Source: JBDSGC01 sp046594105
Lineage (GTDB): Bacteria > Acidobacteriota > Thermoanaerobaculia > Gp7-AA8
NCBI GenBank assembly: GCA_046594105.1
Contig: JBKJQB010000086.1
Coordinates: 1-12,536, forward strand
DNA length: 12,536 bases
Direction of reading: 5' to 3'
This document shows positions 5,089 to 12,536 of this stretch, piece after piece. The notes under the pieces are model-generated. The model searched no databases. It was given only the letters and a program-made list of their open reading frames with translations, and had not been told where the DNA came from. Position numbers and translations under genes: made by a program. Position 1 is the stretch's first letter. Each line of letters opens with the position of its first letter.

Positions 5089-8000
5089 TTATTGAACACT
5101 TTCCACTCCGGGCGCCACGGACGGACGGTTCGACTCCGTGATCCGGTCGAGAAGCTGCAGCACTCGCCGCTCGAACTCTTCCGGACGAATCGTGCTCTTG
5201 GTGATGAACTCGGTCGTGCCGAGGCGCAGCCGGGCCTGTTGCGAGGGCGTGGTCTCCAATGCCGAGTAAACGATGAGAGGGACGTTCTGCCAGAGCTTGT
5301 GGTCCTTGATCCAGTCGATCACCCCGAAGCCGTCGACCTCCGGGAGCAGCAGGTCCAGCACCAGCAGGTCGGGGACCATGGTCGCGGCGAGGTCGATGGC
5401 CTGCTGTCCGGTCGAGGCGATGATCACCTCCAGCCCGTATCGTTCGAACGAGCTGGCGATGATCCGCGCCAGATCGGCGTCGTCCTCCACCACCAGTATC
5501 CGGCGCGAAGGGGCCCCGGAGCGGAGGGCATCGGTGACCGTCTGGAAAAACTCCCCTTCTTCCAGCGGCTTGTGCAGCCAGCCGTGCAGTCCGGCGTAGG
5601 GAGACTCGCACTCGTCCGGAGAGAGCACGCTGACGATGACCACCGGGATGTCGGCGATCCGCGCATCGGTCTTGAACCGGGAGAGCGTCTCCCATCCATT
5701 CATGTCCGGCATGAAGATGTCGAGCAGGACCAGGTCGGGACGCTGGTGGATCGACGCGCGAACGACCGCGGCTCCGCCGGTGAATTCCACGACGCGGTAG
5801 CCGTGAGCCGAGAGCAGAGCGCTCATGACCTGCCGGGCGTCTTCGTCATCGTCGCAGACGTACACCAGCCGGTCCGGCCCGGTCGTTTCCGGCGTGAGCA
5901 CTTCGGCGTTCTTCTGCCCGGCACTCAACGGAATCGTGAAGAAGAACTCGCTGCCGCGGCCTGCCTCGCTCTGCACCCAGATCTCGCCCCCGTGCTGCCG
6001 CACGATGCTGCGGCAGATGGCCAGGCCGAGACCGGAGCCTCCCTTGTCGCGCGAATCGGAGGCATCCACCTGCTTGAAGCGCTCGAAGACCAGCTGCAGT
6101 TTCTCCGCAGGGATCCCCCGGCCCTGGTCGGCGACACGAAACAACACGTTGCCATCGGTGGCCTTCGCCGTCACCCGAATGGTGGTCTGCGGAGGCGAAA
6201 ACTTCACGGCATTGCCGATCAGATTGGTCAGGGTCTGCACGATGCGATCGGGATCGGCGTACAGAGGAACGCTCTCGGCATCGACGACGATGGTGATTCC
6301 GGCCTCGCCGGCCATCTGCTGCATCGTATCGGTGGCCTGCCGGATCAGCTCCACGGCGTTGGCGGGGGACTTGATGAGCGTGGCCTTGCCCGATTCCATC
6401 CGCTCGATGTCGAGAATGTCGTTGATCAGCCGGACCAGACGGTCGGTGTTGCTCGAGGCGATCTCCAGGAGACGCGCGGCCTTCTCCGGCATCACCCCCA
6501 GACGTCCACTGACCAGGAGCCCGAGCGCGCCGCGGATCGACGTCAGCGGAGTGCGCAGCTCATGGCTGACGGTGGACACGAACTCGTCCTTCATCCGATC
6601 GACCACCAGCTGCTGGCTGATGTCGCGGAACGTAATCACCGCGCCGGTGACCACTCCCTGGTCGTCCACCATGGCGGTGGAGGTGAAGTCCACCGGAATG
6701 GCCTTGCCCGTCTTCGACCAGAACACTCCGGTGGTCCTCCGCCCAGCGCCATCTGCCATGGTCCGGGCCGAGGGGGAATCCTGCCAGGGAAAACTGCGCC
6801 CGTCCTCGTGCCGGCCATGGATGATCTCGTGCATCTGCTTTCCTTCCAGTTCGTCCGGCTCGTAGCCGAGGATGTGGGCGGCTGCCGGGTTGACAAAGGT
6901 GCTGACGCCGTTGAGGTCCACGCCGAAGAGACCGTCGGCTGCAGACTTCAGGATGAGATCCGTGGTGCGGTGCAACCGTTTGATGGACACCTCGGCGTGC
7001 TTGCGATTGGTGATGTCATGCGCGATCCCGTACATCCGGATCACGGCGCCGGAGGCGTCCGTCTCCACGTTTCCGCGGCTGTTGATCATTGCCTCGGTTC
7101 CGTCGGTGCGAAGGATGCGATGCTCGAGATGAAACGGCTGGCGGTTTTCCATCGACCCATGCACCGCTCGCTCCACCCCTTCGCGGTCTGCCGGATGAAC
7201 GTGCGCCAGGTAACCTTCAAACGAAGGCTCCAGCGTCTGGGGAGAGGTTCCGAAGATCCGGTGCAGCTCCGGGGACCACTCCACGCGGTTGCGCGGGACA
7301 TCCCATTGCCAGCTTCCGAGACTGGCCACCGTCTGCGCCTCTTCAAAGCTCCTCGTTTGCTGATCGAGTTTCCGAACGACCTCCGTGAGCTCCGCTTCAC
7401 GCTGCCGGAGCTCTTCGACATACGCCTCACGCTGGCCTGCCGTGATCATCTCCATCGCTGCGCTGCGGCCGTAGATCAGGACCGCCACTGCGAGCACCAG
7501 AAGCACGATGGCGATGCTTTTCTCCTGGGCACCGGTGCGAGAGAACTCTTTCTGCTGCTCGGACAACGACTTCGACTCTTTCGCTCGAAGACTCTTTTGG
7601 GCCGCCTGCAACACATCGAACACCAACTTGTGAGCTTGGTCCGTCGCCGCCATCGTTCGCGACGCAGCATCCAGATCTCCGCGCGCGAACGCATCGATGA
7701 CCAGGTGAGAATCGCGTTCCACCACGGCGGCCACAGCGACTGCCTCATCCAGCCTCGCGATCGAGTGACGATGACCTGAGCGGTCGAGGGAGGATCGGAA
7801 GGCCTCTGCCTCTTTCCGAAACGCGTCCGCAGCCTTGACCACGCGGGCTCGCTCCCGGGCGGGATCCCGGCTTAAGAAAATGTCGTTGGCCGGAGCGTCG
7901 AGATCTGCCTCGAGGTTTTCAACCCGGTCGAAGCGACTGATTTCTTCGGCAGTCTGCCTGTTGAGGGTGACAGCAGCCTGATGCAGACCCGCGAGATGGC

Positions 8001-8106
8001 GAAAGAGGCCAAGACTGAGGCCGAGCGCGACCATGATCAGAAGCGCCAGCCCCACGAAGGCGATGTAGAGCGTCTGTCGATTCTTGCGTGATGGTTTCGT
8101 CGTCAT
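5089..8106 (-). CDS. Membrane hybrid histidine kinase, two PAS and two receivers
   Basis: This 1005-residue sensor kinase has membrane segments at about 12-36 and 197-213 flanking a helical periplasmic region of about 160 residues that resembles CHASE3 or four-helix sensor domains. A coiled coil (218-258) takes the place of a HAMP domain, followed by PAS domains at about 258-370 and 380-500. HisKA carries H515 in SHELRTPL. HATPase has the N-box N632, the G1 box DQGRGI (660-665) and G2 GGSGLGL. Two receivers follow: D796 (with S826, K846) and D918 (with S948, K970). Both receivers have serine in place of the usual threonine. ATG 8106 has GGGAG 7 bases upstream. About 90 bases separate its stop from the cassette promoter. 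With no output domain of its own, it is the natural phosphodonor for the downstream receivers and Hpt protein. Confidence 0.93.
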   Translation of the reverse strand: MTTKPSRKNRQTLYIAFVGLALLIMVALGLSLGLFRHLAGLHQAAVTLNRQTAEEISRFDRVENLEADLDAPANDIFLSRDPARERARVVKAADAFRKEAEAFRSSLDRSGHRHSIARLDEAVAVAAVVERDSHLVIDAFARGDLDAASRTMAATDQAHKLVFDVLQAAQKSLRAKESKSLSEQQKEFSRTGAQEKSIAIVLLVLAVAVLIYGRSAAMEMITAGQREAYVEELRQREAELTEVVRKLDQQTRSFEEAQTVASLGSWQWDVPRNRVEWSPELHRIFGTSPQTLEPSFEGYLAHVHPADREGVERAVHGSMENRQPFHLEHRILRTDGTEAMINSRGNVETDASGAVIRMYGIAHDITNRKHAEVSIKRLHRTTDLILKSAADGLFGVDLNGVSTFVNPAAAHILGYEPDELEGKQMHEIIHGRHEDGRSFPWQDSPSARTMADGAGRRTTGVFWSKTGKAIPVDFTSTAMVDDQGVVTGAVITFRDISQQLVVDRMKDEFVSTVSHELRTPLTSIRGALGLLVSGRLGVMPEKAARLLEIASSNTDRLVRLINDILDIERMESGKATLIKSPANAVELIRQATDTMQQMAGEAGITIVVDAESVPLYADPDRIVQTLTNLIGNAVKFSPPQTTIRVTAKATDGNVLFRVADQGRGIPAEKLQLVFERFKQVDASDSRDKGGSGLGLAICRSIVRQHGGEIWVQSEAGRGSEFFFTIPLSAGQKNAEVLTPETTGPDRLVYVCDDDEDARQVMSALLSAHGYRVVEFTGGAAVVRASIHQRPDLVLLDIFMPDMNGWETLSRFKTDARIADIPVVIVSVLSPDECESPYAGLHGWLHKPLEEGEFFQTVTDALRSGAPSRRILVVEDDADLARIIASSFERYGLEVIIASTGQQAIDLAATMVPDLLVLDLLLPEVDGFGVIDWIKDHKLWQNVPLIVYSALETTPSQQARLRLGTTEFITKSTIRPEEFERRVLQLLDRITESNRPSVAPGVESVQ

Positions 8107-8253
8107 GGGCCGCTCCCAACGTAGTGCTTCATCACGGCGCGCGCCGAGGCCGGGATCGTTGCGAAGTGATTCAATGCAAGGATGTTAGGGTCGTGCGGGC
8201 TCAGCGGCCTTCATCCGGAAACTGCACAGCCGTTCAGGAACAGGACGGGTCGG

Positions 8254-8280
8254 CGGCCGCGCGGAGGCGGCGCGCGGCCG
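8254..8280. other. GC-rich perfect hairpin
   Basis: CGGCCGCGCG (8254-8263) and its exact complement (8271-8280) form a 10-bp stem with a 7-base loop in the gap between the two kinase genes. No T-run follows directly on either strand; on the plus strand CCCTTTTG comes 6 bases later. It could slow or end transcription between the two kinase genes, or stabilise the upstream transcript. Confidence 0.4.
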
Positions 8281-8317
8281 GTTCGCCCTTTTGATGCAGA
8301 AAAAGAGGTGGAACGGC

Positions 8318-8434
8318 TCAATGCCGGGTCGTCGCGGTCCGACGAACATCATCGTCAGACTGCTCATCCCGCACGTTCTCGCGAGCGTACGTCGATGCTT
8401 TCTCGTCATCGATCATCAGGATCGTCTGGGTCAA
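8318..8434 (-). pseudogene. Response-regulator stub after the large hybrid kinase
   Basis: A 38-codon frame starts at TTG 8434, overlapping the TGA stop of the preceding kinase gene (TTGA). It opens with MTQTILMIDDEKA, the first beta strand and DDE acidic cluster of a receiver domain. After residue 13 the similarity disappears, and the frame ends at residue 38 with no phospho-acceptor Asp, Thr or Lys. A normal receiver has about 120 residues. The most likely reading is a response-regulator gene, once translated after the kinase, that lost its body by deletion. A working micro-protein cannot be excluded. I found no continuation in the other frames down to 8107. Confidence 0.55.
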
Positions 8435-11400
8435 GGGTCCACCTCCACCCGCGCCAGGAGCTGCTCGATCACCTGCAGCAGCGCTTCATGGTCGTAGGGC
8501 TTCCGCAGAAATCCGACGTTCGGGGCCCGCAACATCTCCTTCAGTGCAATCTCGTCCGCATGTCCCGTCGAGAAGATCACCGGCAGGGACGGCCACCGCT
8601 GGGCGATCGTTCGATACACCTTGGTGCCGCTGATGTCGGGCAGACTGACGTCGAGCAGAACCAGGTCCGGCACCTTTTCCTCGAGCTGCTTCATCACGGC
8701 GGCGCCGAGATGCACCGTGCGCACCCTAATGCCATCGCTCTCGAGAAGGGCGGTGATCCCCGCGGCCACGACCAACTCGTCTTCCACTAACAGGACCTCA
8801 CCAACCAAAGGGGCCCGCCCCGGCGGAGCTTCCGGCGCCGGCTCAACCTCCTGGGGAGCACGGGGAAGAACCAGGAAGAACGTGGTTCCTGACCCCGGAA
8901 CGCTGCTGACGTGGATGGAGCCGTGATGCGATGCGAGGATCTGTTGGACGACGGCCAAGCCAAGACCCGTCCCCGATCGCTTGGTGGTGAACAGCGGCTC
9001 GAAGATGTTGGTCAGGACTTCGGGTGACATGCCGGCGCCGGTGTCGACGACGGTCATCACCACCATCCCCTCCGGCACCCGGCCAAACGGCCAGGATCGT
9101 TGTTCGGGATGACCGTCGAGGGCGATGAAGATCGCGCCTTCGTCTGCGATGGCATCGCGGCCGTTCAGCACCAGATTGGTGATGACCTGATGCATTTGCG
9201 CAGAATCGAAGGCGCACTCGATGGCCATCTCCGGCACATCGATGCCGATTGCGACTCGAGAGCCAACCAGACCGCGCAACTCCGGCAGAATTCTGTCCAG
9301 CCACCGGCCCACCTCCACGGCCTTCAGCAGGGGTGGCGAGGGCTGGGTGAAACGAAGGATCTCCTGCGTCACCCGCTTCCCGCGCGCCACCGAGTTCATG
9401 ATGTGTGAGGCGGCACTCTGCAGTTTCTCATCGGCGCCGGTACGCCGGCGGATCAGCTCCGCGAAGGGCTGGATCCCCATCAGCACGTTGTTGAATTCGT
9501 GGGCGATGGTCGCAGCCACCCGCCCGAGACTGCTGACCCGATTGACCTGTTCCAGTTTCCGTTCCATCGATTGCCTCTGCGTGATGTCTACAAAGGACAG
9601 AACGCCCCCCGGCTGATCCCCTTCCAGTCTCATGGGCGAAGCGGAGAACTCCACAGGAAACAGTTCGCCTGACTTCTTCCGGTAGTAGGTCACGCCATTC
9701 CGGGTCACACTGTCCGCAAGGGTTTGGAGGAGGAAGCACTCTCCGCGCGGAACTGGAGCCCCCGTAGGGTCGGAGTGACGCAGAACCTCATGGATGGAGG
9801 GGGCGGCCGTCAGCTCTTCCGCGGAGAAGCCCGTAGTGGCCACGGCCGCCAGGTTGGCGAATATCACCTTTCCGTTCCTGCCGACACCGAGGATCGCCTC
9901 CGCGGTAGAGTCGAGAATGGCACGATTCTGTTTGCCCAGACGCTCGATGGTTTCTCCCGACTCCACTCGTTCCGTAACGTCCTGGATCGTTCCCAGAACT
10001 CTCATCGGATTTTCAGCGGTGCCTTCCATGACACGAAATCGGCAGCAAACCGAGCGGATCGATCCGTCGCTGAGGACGATGCGGTGGTGAAACTCCACAG
10101 GCCCGTCGGCATACGGGGGATAAACGGCCTCTCTCACATGACTGCGATCATCGGGATGCACCAGCCCCAGATAGCCGCTGAGGGTCGGCGTGAATTGGTC
10201 GGGGGAAAGGCCGAAGAGCTGGAAAGTCTCCTCAGACCACTCCACCATTTTGGTCGCTACATCGAAGGAGTAGCTTCCCAGCCGGGCGATGCGTTGTGCC
10301 TCGACGAGATTCGCCTCGCTTGCCTTGAGCTTCTCCTCGGCACGTCCGCGCTGCAGGAATTCACCGATCCGCCGCCCTAGATCACCCATCGCGTCGACCA
10401 GCGACTCGACATCAAACTGGAGGGGCCGGATATCGTAAAACTCCAAGACTCCGGTCACCCCAGCGGCCTCGGTGATGGGGAAGGCGAATCCGCTCCGGAG
10501 ACCCACCTCTCGGAACGGCCTGACCCGTGCAAGAGCGGGATCGTCCGCGTCTGCTATCAAAGGTTGACCCGTCTTCCACACGCCCCCGGGCACCCCTTCC
10601 CCTAAAGCCAACGGCGTGGCCCGGCTGACTTCGAAGAATCGCGACGCATCGAAATCGTCCTCCGACCACATCCCCTCGCAGTGGAGCGAGCCCTCATCGC
10701 TCACGCGCCAGTAAAGGCCGACCTTCCACTGGAGCGCCCGACCCATCGCCCGCAGCAGGCGACGGATTCCTTCCTGTCGTGATTCCGCGTCGAAGAGCAC
10801 GGTGGCCACAACCAACTCCATCTTCTGCCGCTGCTCGACCCCCATGCGTTCGGTGGCGTCGCGGAGGAAGCTCGTGAAGAACGTCTGACCGTCGACTTTC
10901 CAGGTCGACATGGAAACATCGAGCGGAAACTCGGTTCCGTCACTGCGAAGGCCGTAGACCAGCCTGGGAGCCAGAAGAGCGCCCTGCCCGGTCGCTACGA
11001 TCTCCTCGATCCCCTCTCGATAGGAAGCCCAGTTGCGCTCCGGCATCAGCAGAAAGACTGGTGTGCCCAGCAGCCGCTCCCCCGAGGAGGCGAAATAGCT
11101 CTGAGCCACACTGTTGACGAACACGATCTCTCCGCCCGCATCAAAAATGATTACGGCATCTCTGGCCGTCTGGACCACGGAACGGAAACGCCGCTCTGAA
11201 CGGCGCATCAGTTCTTCGGTAATCTTCTGCTCGGAAACGTCCAGCATGGCGCAGATGACCTGGGAGGGGCGTCCGTTTTCATCCCGCACCATCACGGCGT
11301 GCTCCAGAACATGACCGTAGGACCCGTCCGCGGCGCGGAACCGGTAGCTGCCCTCCCAGCGATCGCTCTGGTCGAAGGCCGCTCGCTTGGAAGCCTCGAC

Positions 11401-12003
11401 CTCCTCTCGTTCCTCAGGATGGATCTTTTCAAAAATCCAGTCGACCGGCACTTCCCCCGTTTCCGGCTGGTAACCCCACACCGTTTTCATCGCATCGTTG
11501 TAGATGACCTGGTCGCTGCGAAGATTCCAGTCGAGGATGAGCTCTTGCGTAGCGTTGGCGGCGTGCTTATACCGCGCTTCGCTGCGCTTCAATGCCTCCT
11601 GTGCCCGTTGCCGGAGCAGTCGCTGACGCCGGTCGGAGAGCGCGCGAAGGATGGCCGAGGCCAGTCGCGCCGGCCGGTCTTTGGCCACGTAATCGGCCGC
11701 GCCCTCGCGAAGGGCCTGCACGGCCCTCTCCTCGCCGATCGAGCCGGAAACCAGGATGAAGGGGATCTCCGGAACGAGCTCCTGCGCAATCTTCAGCGCC
11801 AAAATCCCATCGAAACCGGGAAGGTTGTAGTCCGCGAGGATGATGTCGGGATCGGAACGCTCCAGAGCCTCCCGGAATGCATGCTCCGTTTCCACACGGG
11901 TCGAAGAGAAGTCCAGCCTGGCGCGCTTGAGCTCCCGCTCGATGAGCTCTGCGTCGACCGCTCTGTCCTCCAGATGAAGGATGTCAATGCGAGTGGAGGA
12001 CAT
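8431..12003 (-). CDS. Cytoplasmic hybrid kinase REC-PAS2-GAF-PAS2-HisKA-HATPase-REC
   Basis: The 1190-residue protein has no membrane segment. Domains in order: receiver (5-120; E12, D13, phospho-acceptor D58 in ADYNLPG, S86, K108), PAS (140-265), PAS (270-390), GAF (395-550), PAS (565-685), PAS (690-815), HisKA with H835 in IAHEFNN, HATPase (N947, DTGAGM at 987-992, GTGLGL at 1011-1016) and a C-terminal receiver (E1074, D1075, D1118, T1146, K1168). HEFNN resembles the NtrB-type histidine box, whose HExxN pattern also supports phosphatase activity. The N-terminal receiver probably lets an upstream kinase control this one. ATG 12003 lies one base after the stop of the Rcp1-type receiver gene and has only a weak ribosome site, so translation is probably coupled. 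Signals and targets are not readable from the sequence. Confidence 0.92.
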   Translation of the reverse strand: MSSTRIDILHLEDRAVDAELIERELKRARLDFSSTRVETEHAFREALERSDPDIILADYNLPGFDGILALKIAQELVPEIPFILVSGSIGEERAVQALREGAADYVAKDRPARLASAILRALSDRRQRLLRQRAQEALKRSEARYKHAANATQELILDWNLRSDQVIYNDAMKTVWGYQPETGEVPVDWIFEKIHPEEREEVEASKRAAFDQSDRWEGSYRFRAADGSYGHVLEHAVMVRDENGRPSQVICAMLDVSEQKITEELMRRSERRFRSVVQTARDAVIIFDAGGEIVFVNSVAQSYFASSGERLLGTPVFLLMPERNWASYREGIEEIVATGQGALLAPRLVYGLRSDGTEFPLDVSMSTWKVDGQTFFTSFLRDATERMGVEQRQKMELVVATVLFDAESRQEGIRRLLRAMGRALQWKVGLYWRVSDEGSLHCEGMWSEDDFDASRFFEVSRATPLALGEGVPGGVWKTGQPLIADADDPALARVRPFREVGLRSGFAFPITEAAGVTGVLEFYDIRPLQFDVESLVDAMGDLGRRIGEFLQRGRAEEKLKASEANLVEAQRIARLGSYSFDVATKMVEWSEETFQLFGLSPDQFTPTLSGYLGLVHPDDRSHVREAVYPPYADGPVEFHHRIVLSDGSIRSVCCRFRVMEGTAENPMRVLGTIQDVTERVESGETIERLGKQNRAILDSTAEAILGVGRNGKVIFANLAAVATTGFSAEELTAAPSIHEVLRHSDPTGAPVPRGECFLLQTLADSVTRNGVTYYRKKSGELFPVEFSASPMRLEGDQPGGVLSFVDITQRQSMERKLEQVNRVSSLGRVAATIAHEFNNVLMGIQPFAELIRRRTGADEKLQSAASHIMNSVARGKRVTQEILRFTQPSPPLLKAVEVGRWLDRILPELRGLVGSRVAIGIDVPEMAIECAFDSAQMHQVITNLVLNGRDAIADEGAIFIALDGHPEQRSWPFGRVPEGMVVMTVVDTGAGMSPEVLTNIFEPLFTTKRSGTGLGLAVVQQILASHHGSIHVSSVPGSGTTFFLVLPRAPQEVEPAPEAPPGRAPLVGEVLLVEDELVVAAGITALLESDGIRVRTVHLGAAVMKQLEEKVPDLVLLDVSLPDISGTKVYRTIAQRWPSLPVIFSTGHADEIALKEMLRAPNVGFLRKPYDHEALLQVIEQLLARVEVDP

Positions 12004-12004
12004 G

Positions 12005-12442
12005 TCAGCGCCCGTCCCTGTTGACGGCCAGCCAGTAGAAGCCAAGGTCGACGATGGTTTTTGCGAAGGCCTCGAATTCAATGGGCTTGACGACGTAGCT
12101 GTTCACCCCGAGGTCGTAGCTCTCCACGACGTCGCGCTCCTGGGCCGACGAGGTGATCACCACCACCGGAATCCTCCGCGTCCGCGGGTCCCCCTTGATC
12201 CGCCGGAGGACCTCGATGCCATTCACCTTCGGCAGCTTGAGGTCGAGGAAGACCACCTGCGGCACATGGTTCACGCTGCGATGCGCGTAGCGGCCGGTGG
12301 CGAACAGAAACTCCAGGGCCTCCTCTCCATCGGCCACGGTAGAGACGTGATTGGCGAGGTGGCTCTTCTTCAGAGCGCGCAGCGTCAGCTCGAGGTCCCT
12401 CGGATTGTCCTCCACGATCAGAATCTGCACTTCCTCAGGCAT
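12005..12442 (-). CDS. Rcp1-type single-domain response regulator
   Basis: The 145-residue protein is one receiver domain of the phytochrome-partner (Rcp1) type. It has the opening ILIVEDNPRDLEL, phospho-acceptor D67 in FLDLKLPKVNG, T97 (ITSSA), K119 (VKPIEF) and the extended C-terminus ending WLAVNRDGR. The proteins of this family usually serve a kinase encoded next door. Here candidates are the gene whose tail overlaps the start and the hybrid kinase that begins one base after the stop; the N-terminal receiver of the latter suggests a relay through the same complex. ATG 12442 has a strong AAGGAG 6 bases upstream. Confidence 0.92.
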   Translation of the reverse strand: MPEEVQILIVEDNPRDLELTLRALKKSHLANHVSTVADGEEALEFLFATGRYAHRSVNHVPQVVFLDLKLPKVNGIEVLRRIKGDPRTRRIPVVVITSSAQERDVVESYDLGVNSYVVKPIEFEAFAKTIVDLGFYWLAVNRDGR

Positions 12443-12536
12443 GGGCCTCTCCTTCCTCGATGTTCAGCGAGAACTCGCTCTGTCGATCGGGCGGCGGCGA
12501 GCCGGTCGCTCGATCGATCCCGGCGATCGAGGGCAG
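12435..12536 (-). CDS. C-terminal tail of an unidentified upstream gene (partial)
   Basis: An open frame from the right edge ends at TGA 12437-12435, overlapping the Rcp1-type receiver start by 8 bases. The 33 residues (ending NIEEGEAHA) are proline- and charge-rich and carry no recognisable motif. The overlap and the position before an Rcp1-type receiver suggest the tail of a sensor kinase in the same operon, but that is inference from context. Confidence 0.5.
   Translation of the reverse strand: MPSIAGIDRATGSPPPDRQSEFSLNIEEGEAHA

Noticed and set aside
4946..5695. Upstream extension of the single-domain receiver frame
   Set aside because: The extension overlaps the kinase gene in another frame and crosses the sigma-54 type promoter; a good ribosome site stands before ATG 4945, where receiver homology starts.
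5092..7779. Long plus-strand open frame opposite the membrane hybrid kinase
   Set aside because: It is antisense to a gene with complete kinase and receiver motifs; high-GC genes commonly leave long open shadows, and its product is rich in Arg, His and Gly without domain signatures.
8185..8409. 74-codon minus-strand frame overlapping the response-regulator stub
   Set aside because: Its peptide is Arg/Pro-rich, runs through the GC hairpin and shows no receiver sequence, so it is not the continuation of the stub.
1..12536. CRISPR array, insertion sequence, integrase gene or rRNA
   Set aside because: I saw no regularly spaced repeats, transposase or integrase motifs or rRNA-like stretches on either strand.

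Overview
This is a GC-rich window of about 12.5 kb that is almost entirely bacterial signal transduction. Apart from one partial gene at the left edge, every supported gene is on the minus strand, so the window is best read from right to left. Large multi-PAS hybrid histidine kinases, stand-alone receivers and high GC fit a free-living soil or water bacterium with a large regulatory genome, such as Acidobacteria, Verrucomicrobia or Deltaproteobacteria. The sequence alone does not settle the phylum.

Right part (12536 to 8107): the C-terminal tail of an unidentified gene overlaps a single-domain receiver of the Rcp1 type. One base later comes a 1190-residue cytoplasmic hybrid kinase (REC-PAS-PAS-GAF-PAS-PAS-HisKA-HATPase-REC). 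A 38-codon stub starting like a response regulator overlaps the end of the kinase and appears to be a decayed receiver gene.

Middle part (8106 to 3490): a 1005-residue membrane hybrid kinase (two membrane segments, two PAS, kinase core, two receivers) is followed by a three-gene cassette. The cassette encodes a single-domain receiver, a receiver with an eight-cysteine probable zinc-binding N-terminus (here Zn-REC), and an Hpt phosphotransfer protein. Each gene overlaps the next by 4 bases. A sigma-54 (RpoN) type promoter stands just upstream of the cassette.

A second Zn-REC gene (3198 to 2518) follows, with its own copy of the same 19-base sigma-54 motif. Its ribosome-binding region matches the last codons of the cassette's first receiver gene. 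This suggests the locus arose by duplication of the cassette start followed by deletion of that receiver gene.

Left part (2517 to 1): about 650 bases with no convincing gene end at a tRNA-Thr(CGT) 3' half that lacks its 5' half, the usual scar of tyrosine-recombinase integration. Two GGACACC repeats one helical turn apart lie just inside it. Geometry places any integrated element to the right, so the kinase cluster could be island cargo; the intact tRNA is not in the window. Beyond lies a protein made only of three PAS domains, followed by a strong intrinsic terminator, and then the 3' end of an unidentified plus-strand gene.

Together the genes supply every part of a multistep phosphorelay: two hybrid kinases, free receivers, an Hpt carrier and two Zn-REC candidate outputs. 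No DNA-binding or enzymatic output domain and no sigma-54 activator ATPase is encoded here, so the final target is unknown.
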